Assembly: GCF_043641665.1 (NCBI RefSeq)
Contig: NC_092203.1
Span: 744,001-808,000 of the forward strand
DNA from: Enoplosus armatus
Lineage: Eukaryota > Chordata > Actinopteri > Centrarchiformes > Enoplosidae
Direction: 5' to 3'
Length of the DNA stretch: 64,000 bases
The position numbers and the translations under genes were made by a program. Shown piece after piece: positions 20,920-31,535 of the stretch. Each line of letters starts with the position of its first letter. Position 1 is the stretch's first letter. The notes beneath the pieces were generated by a model. The model ran no database searches. It saw nothing but the letters and a program-made list of their open reading frames with translations, and had not been told where the DNA came from.

Positions 20920-22690
20920 CGATCGTGTATGCCAACCCTGCACTGACATGTACATGGTACATTGACAATCACCGGCACAAGTGACACGCAGTGATTATGC
21001 GTAGGCTTAATATATAAAAGCACTACATACCAACTTCACATTATGAGGAGAAAAAGAATGATATCTTGTGAAAATCGTGGATCTTGGTGATAAAAGTTTC
21101 CCATTACAACGGCGCAGACCAACTACATGGACAAAACCCTTTGTTCTGACAGGCTTTAGTCCACCTCCTGGTCCCCTGGAGCATTCGTTTTGTCATAAAG
21201 TGTCTGCTGGTCGAGCTGACCTTGCTCAGGTCTCCGCACAACTCTATTCAAACCGCACTGTTGTTGCTGCTGCTGCTGCTGTGGTTACTTTTCAAATGAA
21301 TGAGCACTCAGCACTTTGCCTCAAGCGGCGGGCATGTGCTCCCCTTCCAGGCAAGTCTCCGTCAGCCGCACCAGTCAAGCTTTGTTGTCTGCCGTGCTGC
21401 CCTTCGTCTCAATGCTCATATTCGCTGGTTTTAAACCTCGCTCACCCACTTGTGCATGTGCCCCGGGAACTGATGTAGAGCTGTTTTGGTTTTTTTTTCT
21501 CTCTCTCTCTCTCTCTGCTGAGTAGCTACTGGGCAAGACGAGGACAAGAGGAGCTGGAGAGTGCAGAGGGTCCCTGTGGGCGACGAGGTGGTACAGTGGG
21601 TGCTGCAGGACGGGCAGGAATGGAACAGACAAGGCACTGTGTACAGCAGTCACTTTCACTCAGCCAGTCCAAAAATGGGTCAGCAGTCTACTTTTGGAAA
21701 ACCACAAGAAAGTATGTTTTCGTAAGTCCCAAGGCAATGGGGGTATAATTTATTCCTTGAATCTTTAAGCCCAAGGCCAAACTGAAAAACTTAATGTCTA
21801 ATAAGTATCTAATTTAGGCCTGAGGCTGAAAAGGTTTAAGAAGGCCTTGTCTCAGTGATGCTCAGTGGCCCAAAATCCCTATTGAGTTTTGAATATCAAA
21901 GCCTCCTACAAGAGGAAAAATATAGATGTCAGTGAACTTCGAGGGCCACATTCGTCCCGGCCGCGCTTTCCAAGGCGCACTTTCCCCTGGCTGCCTTGCG
22001 CCTTTCTGCGGGGGTTAACCTCCTACACGTATAGGTGTCCTGATGCCTTTCATCATCTATTTCTGACACAACTCTGCAAAGTGCCTGGGTCATCAGTGCT
22101 GCTGCGAGAACCGCAGACGCCGTGAGGGGCCAATAACATCCTGCGCTATTTTTCGGTTGCAAGGCACCTTTATCATAATGGATGCTCTGCTGGGAGCTGT
22201 GTGAAGTTGCCCCGCAGTGATTGCAATCCTCAAACTCGTCTAAAGGTACTGGAGTTCTGATCAGCACTAATTAGTCTGCACCCACTCATATCTAAAACGT
22301 ATCTGAGAGCGAAGCCGAAGCCACTCAGACATCTATGCCGTCTCATGTTTCTTTTGATTATTATTCATTGCTTCGCCTGCTCTCCCTCACTGCTGTCTGA
22401 TTTTCTTTTGCTCATTCTTCCCCCCCCCTACAAAGCCAAGTACAATATGAAAGAACCAACGCTTGCTTGCTCTTTTTCTTAATCATGTTTTTTGTTTCCT
22501 TTTGTTTTTTCCTTCTCTGCAAGACAAACCATTTCGATGGAGGCAGCATGGAATGCAGTAACAGCAGACAGTTGAGAGAGAAAATTACCACCTGAAACCA
22601 CCTGAAGGAACGCCACCGCTCAACCAGGCCCTTACTTGAAACATTATTACGTCCAAGACAAGACCTTTTAATTTGCTGTGTGCAGCGGCA
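20920..22690. other. Unassigned stretch
   Basis: It contains a GCT tract near 21264-21282, a CT microsatellite at 21499-21516 and an AT-rich part at 22130-22270 that could be regulatory. Open frames (for example 21068-21478) carry no domain. C run near 22423-22430. Confidence 0.5.
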
Positions 22691-22699
22691 TGGCTCAAT

Positions 22700-23040
22700 G
22701 GGCGGCAATGTAGGTAGATGACTCCACTTTCATCCGGACCGTGAAAGAGACCGTGTACTCTGTGGAGACATCGATGGTTCCCAGGGGATACTCCTAGCAA
22801 CTGGTAAATAGGCGAGCGAATCAAAAGTGGGGACTCCGGGGTGCAGGTCAGGAAAAGGCAAAATACAGATGGCAGGATACAAAGAGTATAAGCATGGCAA
22901 ACACTGACAGAAAGTGGGGTGGTGTCGTGTGACTGGGACCGGTGGGAAAGTCTGAGGGCATCTGGGGGATGGATGGAGAAAGTTCCTAGGAAGTGCATGG
23001 GCCTGGGGGAAATGAGGAGTGGCTGGAGACAAGGACAGAG
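22700..23040 (-). repeat. Possible LTR-like repeat, copy 1
   Basis: On the minus strand it is pyrimidine-rich, with 'CAGATGCCCTCAGACTTTCC'. A similar phrase, 'CAGATGCCCTCCGACTTTTC', occurs at 56887 on the plus strand in another CT-rich stretch. The shared opening suggests two diverged members of one fish LTR family. No internal coding region is seen. Confidence 0.35.
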
Positions 23041-23049
23041 GGGTAGACT

Positions 23050-23900
23050 GAGTAGATCTATTGTAACACTTTTAGAGCTGCCCCCCCCCCCCCAAGTCGA
23101 AGATTCGGATCAGTCGGACACCCCTGATGTGGACTGAGGTTCTTCAAATTCTTTTGTCAGTCGTGTGTGTTTCTGGGGTCATTTCGGTCCCCGGAACTAG
23201 CTGCAGAATGAGCCCCCTCACTTTCGCGCTGCTGTCTAGGGTAAAATCATTCCGCGACGTCAGGTCATCCCGTCTCGGTAAAGTTGCCCAGGTACGGGGA
23301 ACAGGCAGCTGTGGACCAGGACCCAGTCCGAGTTAGGTCCAGGCAGCTGCCCGGTTCTGCTCAGAAGTGAATTTACAGCTCACAGCAACTTAATACGATA
23401 CAGTCTCTGGCTTTTGTTAGCGTAGGTTAGCAAGCATTAGCTCGGAGGGCTAACTTGGCTTGTTCACTATATTACTGAACGTCGCTGTCACCTTGAACTT
23501 CCAGCCAAACCCCGTTCAGATATCTGGCAGTTCTGTGAAAGCGTTTCTTGATAGTCTACTTGAAAAAAAAAAAAAAAGAGTAATCTTTGTGGCTCTATTG
23601 ACCGACCACCACTGTGGCACAGTTGACGATTTCTAGGGAAGGACCAGCTTGCGTCTGACAGTGTATGGGCACACTCAAACAAGTCGGCCATGTGTTTTAT
23701 CAGCAAACGAGAAACATGTTGGTGTTAAATGGAGTTATTATGTTTGCGTCCTTTAACGTGATTGGTTCCTGTTTGCTGGACACGACTCAAAGAAAATTCT
23801 GAAGAACGGAATCAACATATGTCGGTCCAGCGAAAGCAAGAGATTGCAACATGTGGGGGGTAGGGGAAAACAAAGGAGGAAGTAGTTTGAAGCAAGAGCA
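23050..23900. other. Unassigned stretch
   Basis: A C run at 23081-23093, GTTAGC/GCTAAC-rich words at 23415-23455 and an A run at 23563-23578. No gene. Confidence 0.5.
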
Positions 23901-23902
23901 GG

Positions 23903-23995
23903 GCAGTGTTGCCAACTTGGCAACTTTTCAGACCCTCTTGGCGACTTTATTTCCCCAAGGCGACTGGCAACACATTTAGCAACCATTCAGACCAT
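23903..23995 (+). mobile_element. Fragment of a hAT-type element
   Basis: It begins 'CAGTGTTGCCAACTTGGCAA', then 'CTTTTCAGACCCTCTTGGCG'. This phrase is familiar as the terminal part of fish hAT elements. It is only about 90 bp, and no second terminus or 8-bp duplication is found. Confidence 0.45.
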
Positions 23996-23999
23996 CAGA

Positions 24000-24625
24000 G
24001 GGAAGAAGAAAAAAAGAAGAAGCGAGAAATACATTCAAATATATTATGTTGTTATTAATTCCCATGCATGCTGCTCAGAGTAATCGCAGTCCGCCAGGGG
24101 TTTTGGGCCCCATGAAAAGGTATCAGGTCAGCTCCCTCTTCAAGTCGGGAGTAGGACCGGTTCAAAGATAGGGGTACGGTGACAGGGAGGACAGGGCTGC
24201 TGATCCTGAATCTGTATCTGAAAAAAAAAGTTTGCCCTGCATCGTTTAAGCGTCGGCTAAAAGGAGGAGCGACATGTAAACACAAGATGTTAACTTTACT
24301 GTTGGGGGGAGCGAGGGTTTACTTTTATTGGCAGAAAAAGTCAGTTATATGTAAAACCAATCAGTTTCATTCCTACATTGTGAATGAAATGTTCTATTAA
24401 TGGTGATATGTTAATAATGTAATACTGGAAAAGAAAAGCAGTCTCAGATAAAAAAGTCTCATCCAACATTTGCTGCCACTCCTTCCTTCCTCAACGCGTG
24501 TAAAATACAGATGCAAAATATCCGAATGCACTACACAGAATATTACAGGAAGCCATCAAAGCAAGCTTGTTAGGCAGTCCGTCTTTTCTTAACGCCGTCA
24601 ATTCAACTGAAATTGCTTTACTAAC
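24000..24625. other. Unassigned stretch
   Basis: AT-rich with a GAA-rich start (24003-24023). No feature recognised. Confidence 0.5.
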
Positions 24626-24626
24626 T

Positions 24627-24695
24627 TTGATTCAGTTCTATTTATATAGCGCCAAATCACAACAAAAGTTATCTTTACACATAGAGCAGCTCTAG
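24627..24695 (+). repeat. Teleost dispersed repeat head, short copy
   Basis: 'CAGTTCTATTTATATAGCGC' followed by CAAATCACAACAAAAGTTATC is close to the family consensus as I remember it. It is the same family as 6930-7195 but keeps only the head. A TATA-rich tract follows (24708-24740). Confidence 0.65.
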
Positions 24696-24739
24696 ACTGT
24701 ATTCTTTATAATGTTATATATATAATGTTATATATTTAA

Positions 24740-25828
24740 TATGAGTATTAAAGCTATTAAAGCTGAAGGCTCAGCTGTGCAGCTGTGTTATGTAAGGGGA
24801 AGTAATAGCTAATGTAATAAAAATGAGTGTTTTCTGTATGGTCCTTTGTACTTGTGTCTTTCACTGTTAAGTCGCGGGAATGCCAAGCGGCTCTTTGATC
24901 TGGGTCTTTTCACTCACATGTTCTGCTCTTTCGTGGGGGGCCTGTACTGCGCGCGGAGGGCTGAAACAACAGCGGCAGTCCGCACGTTTTAGTGCGTCAA
25001 TTTCAACACTTTTGGCATGTGCGGGAATATGAGTTAATTCACTTTTTTTTTCAGCAGAAACACGTGACGAAGTGGAGGTCTTCGCTGGGACTGGGGAGCA
25101 TTGCTCGCCTTGATTGGCCTCTTGATTCATTTGGACCGATGTGCTGCCCGTCACACCTCAAATGCGCGCGTTCATGCATATACGATCTGGATGGGCAGAG
25201 GACGTTGTCAAAAAGAAGGGACAATTCCTGAAAAGCACGCTGCTGGCGTAACTGAGCTTGATGAAGGACGGTAGACGTGCGTCCCTGAAGTGTCCCGGAC
25301 AGATTGTGATGTGGTTTTCCCCTTGCACGAAGGCAGAAATCTTTGAAACAGCTGTGGAAAGTCGCAAAGATATCCCAAAGCACTATTTGCTAATTTAGCG
25401 TAGGATTTCTATCATACATTCACTCACACGCGTGGATGGAGCAGTCAAACTTTTAACCCAGTCATACACATACAGTGTTTGAACTTATACGTGTTTGGAT
25501 ATTTGCGCCTCGAGCAGTCACACAGCTCTTGAATGTTTTCATTTAAGCAGCCACAATAGCACACAAAGAAAGTGTTGTTTTCAATGGTTGAATAGATTCA
25601 CCACTGATAGTGTGGTTAGAGCTCCCCTGGGACGGAAACTTGGGCTTCAGTGGGTGGTCAGGAAAGGCTTGGTTTCGGCAAATTACTCATCGATCAGAAC
25701 TCTCAGATCTGATTTGAAGTGGCTGGTGTGCAAATGAGCTCCGCAACTTCTCTAAGTCATAAAAGCATCTGTTTTGTCTCCAGTCAAGACATTCTGAGCA
25801 AACACTTTTTCTTTTTTTTTTGCAGAGC
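24740..25828. other. Unassigned stretch
   Basis: Overlapping open frames on both strands at 24867-25383 show no domain. A T-rich tract at 25808-25820 borders the transposase relic and may have arisen from an internal A-run of that relic. Confidence 0.45.
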
Positions 25829-25829
25829 A

Positions 25830-26551
25830 GGTCCCCCAAGCTTTCCACCCTCCGGAATAACCTCACAAGGTTTGCCGCTGGCATCCTTGCCAAGACGCTT
25901 GAATTGGCTTCTTTTGCCAAATTCAACCCGAGATGGTGCAATGCCAGATCAGAGGATACAACGCCTTCAAAAAACAAAAGACCGTGGCCAAGACATGGAG
26001 GTAACCCCGGCTGGAGACTGTACGCCATTGCTCTGAGCATGATCACTGTGTGACTGCATGTGCGGTTAGTGCCCCGGATAGGCGGCTCTGCGTTGAATGC
26101 CTCTCTGTTGAGCTCACAAGTGTGAACTCCTGCTGAAATTCTTAACAAAGTCCCCTTATGTTGCGCGAGCCGAGCTTGTCCCCTGCAATGCTGCGCAAAG
26201 TTCCCTTGTAGACCATTCCATCATCTTTAGGGTCATTGGCCAGGGAGTCCATGACCAAGTTGCTTGGTCCTGTTCTCTGCAGAGAAGAACAAGTTGCATG
26301 TGCTCAGTGCTTGATCTGTTGTGTTGCATTAAATCTGCAAGAGTGAGATGCACTTGCGATGCAACGTCTTGTGTTTTTTTCTTCCCAGATCCCAGTAGGT
26401 TTGCCACTTCAAACGCATCCTGATATAGGATCAAGCTCAATGAGCTCCCTGTCTGGAAGAACACATTCTCTGCAGTATTTCTGCCATCCCACACATGCCG
26501 AAGAATATCTTTTAGAATACTGGAGTGTACTCTTCTTACGTTGCTTGGCAT
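25830..26551 (-). pseudogene. Relic of a fish transposase-like gene, frameshifted
   Basis: On the minus strand three frames in succession read one protein family. The first (26551 to about 26270) has 'FQTGSSLSLILYQDAFEVAN' and 'ADLMQHNRSSTEHMQLVLLC'; the second (26270-26190) has 'VYKGTLRSIAGDKLGSRNI'. The third (26120-25960) has 'REAFNAEPPIRGTNRT' then 'QPGLPPCLGH' and 'FEGVVSSDLAL'. A last piece (25906-25833) is 'FKRLGKDASGKPCEVIPEGG'. I recognise the order from uncharacterised, multi-copy transposon-like proteins of teleosts. The 'CLGH.LFEGVV' piece resembles the His-Asp-Leu-(Phe/Leu)-Glu-Gly motif of CMC/EnSpm-type transposases, but that class is inferred. At least three frameshifts and lost residues show it is dead. 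The C-terminal part is absent. Confidence 0.7.
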
Positions 26552-26559
26552 ATCTGAAC

Positions 26560-27588
26560 TGGCTCAACATAGCTGAAGCTTCTTTCAAGTTCTTTCAAAA
26601 CAGTTTTTCGTTGTGTTTGTGTGTGTTGCAGGCCCTAAAGAGATCCTCATCTTCTCCCTCAGTTTGAAAAGGGAATAGCCTGGATGGCAGAGGACGGAAG
26701 CAACAGCTTTGCATACAATCTCAAATAAAACAGGGCTACGTGTTTCCGAAACGGGCATGGGCCGCCGATTGCTCGTCACCCGCGTCACTGGGAAGATCCA
26801 CCTGCGTGTCAAGACCCCAAACCGGATCGGCCATTCTTTAGGTTTCCTACTGTAATAAAACTGTAAAGCTCTTGTCACAGGGTCTGTAAGGACAGCCAAC
26901 TGTGTCCCCCCCTCTCTGATTGTGTATTTTCGAATGAGAGCCTACAAGTCAACGTGACACGTTTGCTCAACTGCACCGCGCCACACCCAAGGCCCGACCT
27001 AGGCCTCGTCTTTACGTCCGTGAACGCGACACTTGAAAGTCAACGGTGGCGTCCGTCCGAGTTTTGAAAAGTCTGACTGCAACCTGGCAAAACGCGCTTA
27101 AAAGTTCGATTCAGTGTGCTTTTGCGAACGACCATTTTGCCTTGCGGAAACCCAATACCCGTGGCACAGTTACGACCTGACCACACACAATTGCCAAGCT
27201 TTTACTCCAGATAGCATCGGCACTCATTTTGAGTGTGATGAAATGGAATTGACTGGGGGAAAAAAAAAAAAGCATAATCAAACATATGCATTGATGCTGA
27301 TTGGGCTAAAATATGTCAACAAGAAGCCCGGTATAATTACTGGCCGCTCTTCTGTGTCGCAACCTTGGTTGGCCATGAAATCAACAGCGGATGAACTATC
27401 ATCAGCACAGCCTTTTTACTGTAGCGTACTGTCATTTCAAACATTAGCATACTGTGCTGTTGCTTCAAATGGGCCGGCCCCACGATGCATCGTAAACCAC
27501 GGCACAAAATTGTAAATTGAAATGTCATATGCAGAATTGTTAGTAGTAGCCCCAAAGGGACCCCAAAAGGTCTGATCCTAGAACCGCC
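26560..27588. other. Unassigned stretch
   Basis: The minus-strand open frame at 26585-26899 could be an upstream part of the transposase-like relic but shows no recognised motif. A plus-strand frame of 133 codons at 27114-27515 is likewise unrecognised and contains an A12 tract. No gene supported. Confidence 0.4.
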
Positions 27589-27589
27589 C

Positions 27590-28060
27590 TGACGTTCGGT
27601 AGATCAAAACGAATTTGATTAGACGAACAAAAGGCAACACGTTTTAATTTCACAAAAGCCAAATAAATCGCCCTCCAACGGGGAGACAAAACCTTGAATT
27701 GACAGATGACAGTGACAGATGCTAATCGCAGTCAAGCTTTTAAGGACTTTTAATGCACGAATCAATAAACTGAAGTCAACATTTAGGTGCAGGAGTTTTT
27801 AATGTCGGGTGTATTGATTAATAACAGAGCATTTAGCTTTACGGCCCCGGGACAAATAATGCAGCGTTGAGAGTAAACCCAATAAATTAAAAAGGTGCCG
27901 GCCGCCATCTTTAGCCAGGCACAACGCAGAGGCACATTTGCGGCGTCTCATTTCGCCATCCAGCGTTGTCACGGGATGCCGGCAGTACAATCGAAAACGC
28001 ATCTGGTGTGACTGCACGGAGCATCTTACCAAGCAGCAAAATTATAGCGGCTGAAATTGT
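27590..28060. promoter_or_regulatory. Candidate conserved non-coding element
   Basis: A repeat-free block with words such as 'GACTTTTAATGCACGAATCA', 'GTGTATTGATTAATAACAGA' and 'ACAAATAATGCAGCGTTGAG'. It is rich in TAAT-type cores and free of long homopolymers, unlike its surroundings. Enhancer-like by texture only. Confidence 0.32.
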
Positions 28061-28997
28061 TGTCGAACGTCATCTGGGTCCAGAAAATGACTTGGAAGCT
28101 GGCAGGGATGAATCTGCTCATCATTTTGTTAAAAAAAAAACAGAATAGCGAAATAAGAAATGTATGTAGAATTCTGTTGCCTTTAAAATACTTATTTTTC
28201 CTTTACCACCACTTGTCCATGTGTCCACTGTATTCCAGTCTGAATACTACTGTATACTCAGAGATTTGGCTCTGTTACATCTCATTACTTCTGAACTTAT
28301 TTACATGGAAATATTGTGTAGTACGTACCATATACTGACAGGCTTTTGTTTTGTATTTTTATGTTCCCGTTTTCTCGCTACACACCATCTTCCACATATT
28401 TTGACATTTAGTTTGACCGGAGGTTTTCTCAAAGCCACCCCCCTTTGGTGCGCTGTTATTTTTGTTTTTATTTTCCCACAAATAAGTCTGGACAAAAAAC
28501 AAAAGAGACACCAAAAGAAAAATGTTTTAATGTGTGTTAATTCTCCCGGCTTTCTGTGTCATTACTGATGAATATTTTACAGAATACGGCTGTATAATGA
28601 CAAAATGCACAAATCAATAATGCAGAAGTAACCAGATTCCCAATGAGCAAAAACAAAGCATGGAGCGTTTAATCGCATTAGGCACAGTTTGTTTGTAATC
28701 CATGTCTTTTCGCCTTCTCACTGCTGTTACTCTGTTGTGCCCGTGCTAACCGAGCAGGCTAACGCTAGCCTTAGCCGGCTGCACTGACTGAGCACCTTGA
28801 GCCCCGGAGGTTTGTTCCAGCAAAGGCCAAGGCATGGCAATGTGTCAATGACGTCAGCTGCCCAACACCTGTTTGTGGCTGTATCTGCCAACCATCTTGT
28901 GGATGCCAGAGTAGCAATCAGTGTATATGGCGAACGAGCAGGCGAATGAAGTCGCGAGTGTCGAATAATAAGCTCTTTCGGGTCAGTTTGACTCATG
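28061..28997. other. Unassigned stretch
   Basis: AT-rich sequence with an A10 run near 28131. The part 28560-28720 ('CTGTATAATGACAAAATGCA', 'GCGTTTAATCGCATTAGGCA') could also be conserved regulatory DNA. No exon recognised. Confidence 0.4.
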
Positions 28998-29527
28998 TTA
29001 AAGGGGACCTACTATGCTCATTTCCAGCTCTGTATTTTTTTTTCTGAGTAGCTTTGCATGATTCACAGTTCATAAAAAGTCCTGATTTATCTTCTACTGG
29101 CCCTTCATGCAGCCCCTCTCAGTTCAACCTCCCCGTTTGAGCTCCTGTCTCTTTAAGGCCCGCCTCCCTAAAAGCCCACTTTCTCCTGATTGGCCGCCCA
29201 AGTTCTTTGGAAGAATTTCCACGAAGGCAAACTGTAAACATTACTAAGCAACTTCGACATGACAGAACATAAACATCTGGTCTGTCTGCCTGGAGCGGCG
29301 ATACCATATAAGGGCGTCCGTGCCTCTCTGACATCAGATGGACACGGCGGTTGAAAAAACCTGAAACGGAGCGTTCGGGGCAGTCCGAGGCCTGAGCTTT
29401 TGGCTCGCAGGGATCACTTTTACATACGTTTACCTCATTATTTTTGCTACGTTTAGTATGAAAATCCGACATTGTAACATTATATGTATGACAGAAGAAA
29501 AGGAAACGCATAATAGGTCCTCTTTAA
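28998..29527 (+). mobile_element. TTAA-MITE family copy 3, full length (530 bp)
   Basis: Left end 'TTAAAGGGGACCTACTATGC' at 28998; right end 'GCATAATAGGTCCTCTTTAA' in type (the window reads ACGCATAATAGGTCCTCTTTAA, ending 29527). These are inverted repeats over about 20 bases with two mismatches, with TTAA at both borders. TTAA target use points to the piggyBac superfamily, although TTAA could also be part of the terminal repeat. The interior is non-coding; the 130-codon antisense frame inside has no domain. Partial relatives are at 13630, 20660 and 47285. Confidence 0.85.
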
Positions 29528-29573
29528 AAAAAAAAAAATGTCATGCATGTTTTCATCAGAGAAAAAGAGTGTA

Positions 29574-30261
29574 CAGTGAACCCTCGTTTTTCGCGGGGGT
29601 TACATTCCAAAAAGAACCCGTGATAGGCTAAATCCGTGAAGTAGAAACCTTTATTTTTTTTACAATTAAATACTCTATTATACATTGAAACCAAAGAACA
29701 ACCCCTTTTTACAGGCCCAAGCATTTGTTTAACAAATAAAAGTACTGTATAAACGTTTTTTTTTTTTTTTTTTTACAAATAACTACTGTACTGTCAAATA
29801 ATAATTTTAATCATCAATGTGAACTGAAGGCTTCAAATTGCGGAGATCAGCACCGCCCTACCGCGACCCGAGTAATTGGATTCGAACGGGAGAAAATGAA
29901 AAATACAAAGTACAGTCGGACAAATAGTGACTCACGTGTATTTCACTGCTCTTCTGACTGAGCCGCTGCATCCTGCCTTTTGGGCCCGACTGCAGGTGCC
30001 TTTGTCGGTGCAGAACGTTTTGTCGACATTATGGGTTTTAGAGAAACTTGAAATTGCAAGAGAATTTGCACGTACGTAACGTAAATTTGGCAAGCTGTTT
30101 TACGTACGTGTACATATTAAACCGCAACGTTATTGACGCACAGGTAGAGAAGAAGCGGAGAGACTGTTTAGCCAATCAGAATGCAGAACACAATGCACGA
30201 TGCAAATCCGTGAAGTAGCGAGACCGTGAAAAGTGAACCGCGTTATAGCGAGGGTTCACTG
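29574..30261. mobile_element. Non-autonomous Tc1/mariner (Tigger-like) element, 688 bp
   Basis: The left terminus 'CAGTGAACCCTCGTTTTTCG' at 29574 is inverted at the right as '...GCGAGGGTTCACTG' ending 30261. A TA dinucleotide flanks each side (29572-29573, 30262-30263), the duplication of this superfamily. The interior is AT-rich with a T18 tract (29757-29774) and no transposase frame. 'CCGTGAAGTAG' phrases occur near both ends, extending the terminal symmetry. It starts 46 bp after the TTAA MITE. Confidence 0.87.
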
Positions 30262-30269
30262 TATACGGT

Positions 30270-30665
30270 AGACTCCAGCATGGAAAATCTAGCTGGTTTT
30301 TTTATGCTAAAATACTGAAACAAGTAAAGGGCAATGCCAATTCTGGTGAGCAACGTTACAATTTACTCGCCCCCTCATTAAACCTCCATTAAATAATTGC
30401 CATAATGCCCCGTTTCTGAGCACCGCGGCCTGGGCTTTGATCTCTCTGAACATCGATTGAGGCCAGATCATAAAAAAAACAACTAAAAACTGGCTGGCCT
30501 GTAAGACTGTGGATCGGAGGACTTTGTGAAAAATGTCGACAGCAGCCTCCGCCTCATAATTCAGCCCGAGCAGGTGCGCAGCCATTATGAATTCCTCATT
30601 ATGACAAACAGAAGTACACTTGAAAATAGGAGCACCGGTGCGCAATTATACATTACCGGAGAAGA
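30270..30665. promoter_or_regulatory. Candidate conserved non-coding element
   Basis: A repeat-free block between the Tigger-like element and a microsatellite, with 'CCTCATTAAACCTCCATTAA', 'ATAATTGCCATAATGCCCCG' and 'CAGCCATTATGAATTCCTCA'. The dense TAAT/ATTA words and the lack of low-complexity tracts resemble developmental enhancers. No alignment available. Confidence 0.3.
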
Positions 30666-30723
30666 AGAAAAGAAAAAAACCCCTCCCCAATGGGTTTATG
30701 TAACCAAACTGCAGCTGATAGAG

Positions 30724-30724
<1 letters not shown>

Positions 30725-30754
<30 letters not shown>
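30725..30754 (+). repeat. (TG)n microsatellite
   Basis: A perfect repeat of 15 units. Confidence 0.97.
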
Positions 30755-30755
<1 letters not shown>

Positions 30756-30867
30756 CACAAAGTGACAAAACTGAGCTGGATTCTCCATAAAAAAACAAGA
30801 CAGAACGGTGTTTAAGTCCTCAGTGTTTTTATATGAATATATCTTATATAAGACATTTAGTTTATGT

Positions 30868-31065
30868 CTGCCGTCCCATTTTCTCTTCTCTTCCATCCCG
30901 TTTTTTTTTTTTTTTACTAACCCCCCCCCCCACACTCATTCTTTTATTCTCTTCTCCTTTTCTCTCCACTCTTTTTCCTTCCCTTCTTTCCTCGTCTCCT
31001 TTTTCCGTTTTCCTCCTCCACCCACCCACCCACACACACGCACGCACACACACCTCACCCCTGCT
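30868..31065 (+). repeat. Pyrimidine-rich tract, about 200 bp
   Basis: Almost entirely C and T from 30868 to about 31020, including a T15 run (30901-30915) and a C run (30920-30931). It then passes into CCCA and CA/CG-type repeats. Such mirror-poor pyrimidine tracts can form triplex DNA. The overlapping 103-164-codon frames are compositional and not genes. Confidence 0.85.
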
Positions 31066-31463
31066 CGCCATAATAGACCGAGTGGCCCATATAAACCTGC
31101 CTGCAGCTCCCTGGGGTGCTGCTGGTGCATTAGGCTTTGGGTGATGGTTTCTGCCTTTCCTCTCTTTTTTTTTTTTTCCTCGGCCTGGCTCCTAATCTCT
31201 ATTCCGGCAGACAACTCCCTCAGCTCCCCACGGATGCTCACTTTAAAGTATTTGGGAGGCACAGTCCAGAAAAACAGCCCCCCCCCCCCACTTTTTTTTT
31301 AGCCTCTCGGAGTCAGTCCAATATATCTGCACGCTCGGCCTCGGAGGGGATAAAACGTTTCTTTTATTTTTTATTTTGCATCTTTTCAGTTCAGGGGTGA
31401 TCTGATCAGAACCTCTCTCGACGACGGCCGGATCTTTGAAGAGAGCTTTTGATGATGGAGGTC
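31066..31463. other. Unassigned stretch
   Basis: T and C homopolymers near 31168-31179, 31279-31289 and 31292-31300. No gene recognised. Confidence 0.5.
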
Positions 31464-31535
31464 GTGTGTGTGTGTGTGTGTGTGAAGGTGGAGCTGGAGT
31501 TGGAGGAGTTGGGGGGGTGGGGGGGGGGTGGCATC
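31464..31535 (+). repeat. (GT)n microsatellite with adjoining G-rich tract
   Basis: A GT dinucleotide tract at 31464-31484 is followed by 'GGAGTTGGGGGGGTGGGGGG', a G-quadruplex-prone stretch. Confidence 0.9.

Noticed and set aside
25719..26053. Plus-strand frames preceded by a T-rich tract and CAG, resembling an exon with a splice acceptor and a GT donor
   Set aside because: The minus strand here carries the transposase-like relic, so the splice-like signals are the complement of an A-run and coding text.
30808..31302. 164-codon plus-strand frame
   Set aside because: It runs through a T15 run, a C run and the pyrimidine tract; composition alone keeps it open and no domain is visible.
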